DNA from: Trichoplax sp. H2
Lineage: Eukaryota > Placozoa > Uniplacotomia > Trichoplacea
NCBI GenBank assembly: GCA_003344405.1
Contig: NOWV01000051.1
Span: forward strand, 310,001-374,000
DNA length: 64,000 nucleotides
Direction: 5' to 3'
Shown here: positions 61,441 to 64,000 of the stretch, piece after piece
Layout of the letters: each line of letters begins with the position of its first letter
How positions within the stretch are numbered: the stretch's first letter is position 1
Translations under genes and position numbers: made by a program
The notes under the pieces: generated by a model
Database searches by the model: none
What the model was told of the DNA's origin: nothing
What the model saw: only the letters and a program-made list of their open reading frames with translations

Positions 61441-64000
61441 ACACACTCTAACTAGGAAACGAAAACGTAATAGCTATCTTGACTGAATCCAGTCGATAAC
61501 ATAGAATTCAAACAGGAAAGTCTCTTTGAACACGATGATCTATCTGTTTCCTTCCTCTACATGCGATCCTATGGCAAGCTGTTCACTGTATGCCAAAGTG
61601 TACATCGGTAATGTATGTGCCGTGATGGCTACCTAGTAGCCCTTGTATTTGACTCAAGGAATTGTTGCTGTTCCTACTATTAGTGCAAAGAAATCTCAAA
61701 TGACTCATCCTAAGATTATAATTATCACAGGCTGCTCAAATCGAATACTTAAATCACAACAGCAATAGGTCCGAACTTCTTAGTTATGCTTGCACTTTTG
61801 CTGAAATATTAACGACAAAGGCAAACGAACCTCTGACACCCCTAACAGTTGTATAGTAGGAGAAAGCAAAGTCTAGCGTACAAGATAAATACGTAGGGAA
61901 ACACTTTCTTCCATCTCTATAGGATAAAGAGGATCGATAGGGTAGTTTACTGCAAATTCGTTGATAGTAAGCAATTTCCCCTTCAGTAATTGCCTTACTT
62001 CCACGCCGTATGTACTGTACAAGTGTACATTCTGTAGACTATTGCATACTGATAATGCACAACACAGTAGCTTGATTAATGAATTATTAGTTGGGCTGTA
62101 CTACATGTCAACGGCACTTTATAGCCAACATTAAGTTATCATAGTACTGAAGGAATCTTGTTACTAGTCTTAAAAGCAGAAATAGACAGTAACGCTAATC
62201 TCTTAACCTCGATTAACGCACAAATTATTATTGTAACTGTAAGGTGAACGCGTCAATGATGAGAATGATTACAACTAAAACAAGCAAAATATCTACTGCG
62301 GACATTATTTCGGATCAATGATATTTTACTCTCAAGTTCAATATGGAAAATTCCAACATTTAGTTTCTCAATAAATTTTCAATTAAAGTTATGCTTACAA
62401 TTATGGACAATGATTATCCGCCTTGCAACATAACACGATAAGAATTTGGGTAGCAAGATACGAGTATACGTATTCTCATAGATGCGACCTTAGAAATAGT
62501 ATTTCAATTATATAATGCATTCAAGCAATCTTCTATGCACTTAGATACCACCGGTTCATGACATATCTATAAAATCAATATGATCGTTCGAACGTGCCAA
62601 AAAAGCATTTTCAATCCATTAATTACAAACTCTACCACAGAATCTAATATATAGTCTAAAATGATAAGGATCTCTGCTAGTTCAATATCATCTATTTCGA
62701 TCATGATCAGCTTCAAATTTGATTGACTGTGAGGAACAATTAATTTAGCAGGAATCGACAATTTTAACTAGCTTCTATTGAAAATCGATATGAAATTGTA
62801 TTATACGAGCTATTAATTTCCCATATTAATAGCGTCCATGATGTCTTTAATAAGGTATTTAAATCGAGAATTTATAATTAAAGATAGCAACTATAGCATC
62901 AGTTATCGCTGATAACACGTCAATATTGAACACATGTAGAGGTATTCCTAATAATGAATATGAACATTACAGACAGATATCATATCAACCACTTTAAACA
63001 AGACTAATATTTCTTGATAGATAATCTGATAGACATAGGTTAACAAACTAATCAATCGAAGTAATGATCGTAATAATCCCCTTAAAGTCTAATCGTAATA
63101 TATAACAATGACAAAGAAAGAGAGAGAGGAAGAATAGCAACACATCAAATCATTACATAATTGTAGCTTCAAAATTTGTATTAATCTATTCTCAATGAAC
63201 TTGCACATCATCGTTAAGATATCATTAATATGATAATCGAATAGTTATTGTCGAATTTCTTGATAATGATGGTATCTCCATTAATTCTGAGTCATTCATC
63301 ATCAGCTAATTTAATCCATTCTAAAACAATATTGCAACATCCAAGGAATGAGTTATGGATTAAAAGGGATTGAATCATGCACCAAAGCGAACAGCCAATT
63401 TTACGTATAGAGCTTAAACATAACTAGGGGTCAATCAATTGCTCTCGCAAGATATTTTCGTGAATGATAAGCAATTATAATTATCAACGTTATTATAAAT
63501 TAGTGATCTTAGTATAAGTAACACAAATATATAACGTAAGAATAGCTTGAAATAGAAATGGCAGCACCGGCAATGATTATAACCAGACATCGGTATGAAG
63601 TAACAAATGAAAAGACGAAAAGACGATATCATTGAATTAGAATAATAAAGTGTAATAATTTTGATTGACATAATTCATTGGAATACTGCTAGTGCTAGCG
63701 ATCAATTTTAGCCATCGATTTGATAATAGTCTAAAAAGCTTTCAAAAACGTCTTACTAGAGTTAAAATCATAACACCCATTTTGATGTATAAGCGACTAT
63801 AGAATAGAGCTAATGCATAGGTAGTAGTAGACTTGCAACATTGGAAATCGTTAGACAATAATTGATAAATAAGAACGGTTGCAATTAAAAATGCTATCGG
63901 GTAGTAATAAATAAATCTGTGGCGCTCATTTTTTTTTACAGACATAAAAATTATTATCATTTCTAGGTAGATTAGCCTAAATTCGTATTTTACATTAACT

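Larger units (their letters stand above)
57145..64000. other. Gene-poor, repeat-rich stretch upstream of the FERM phosphatase
   Basis: No exon chain was recognised. The phosphatase promoter should lie just to the right of 57144, but no core element stands out; an AAT run occurs near 57502. Four repeat groups fill much of 57770-61440. From 61450 to the end the DNA is AT-rich and featureless to me. Confidence 0.5.

Overview
The window looks like nuclear DNA of an early-branching animal. It is AT-rich, its introns are mostly 50-600 bp with clean GT..AG borders, and it carries two animal-specific proteins: a beta-heavy spectrin with an SH3 domain and a FERM-domain tyrosine phosphatase. Gene density, intron size and base composition best fit a placozoan (Trichoplax type). 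That assignment is inference, not proof. I saw no rRNA, tRNA, CRISPR or bacterial-style operon.

Layout. 1-4138: no gene seen. 4139-6258 (+): a five-exon gene for a 343-residue low-complexity protein with three copies of a Lys-Pro-x-Pro-Arg-x-Tyr-Asn-Ile-Leu motif, possibly related to Jupiter/HN1 microtubule-associated proteins. 6259-14135: gene-poor DNA with a block rich in GTAC palindromes (about 9950-10690). 14136-17494 (+): a complete twelve-exon tyrosine aminotransferase gene (420 residues). 17495-25829: gene-poor, with several decayed tandem repeats. 25830-40841 (+): a beta-heavy spectrin gene in 25 recognised exons, about 3575 residues, one of them a single exon of 7329 bp; the first coding exon was not found. 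40842-43182: no gene seen. 43183-57144 (-): a FERM/proline-rich/tyrosine phosphatase gene of the PTPN14/PTPN21 (Pez) type, 23 exons and 819 residues, with an 8.1-kb first intron holding a decayed Tc1/mariner-like transposase. 57145-64000: no gene seen; tandem and direct repeats, including a roughly 320-bp GTAC-rich array and a perfect 100-bp duplication.

All exon chains were joined by hand, using reading-frame phase across GT..AG borders and family resemblance. In the three fully modelled genes the exon lengths sum to a multiple of three with one terminal stop. The spectrin and the FERM phosphatase are both cortical/junctional membrane-skeleton proteins in other animals, but they are separate genes on opposite strands and nothing shows co-regulation. 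The aminotransferase is a metabolic gene with no evident link to its neighbours.

The most unusual points are: a beta-heavy spectrin that stops right after its partial tetramerisation repeat with no PH domain; its giant exon in an otherwise finely split gene; a stop-free 90-bp intron inside its second CH domain; a probable GC-AG intron; the transposon relic in the phosphatase intron; and a family of GTAC-palindrome repeats at two distant sites in opposite orientations.
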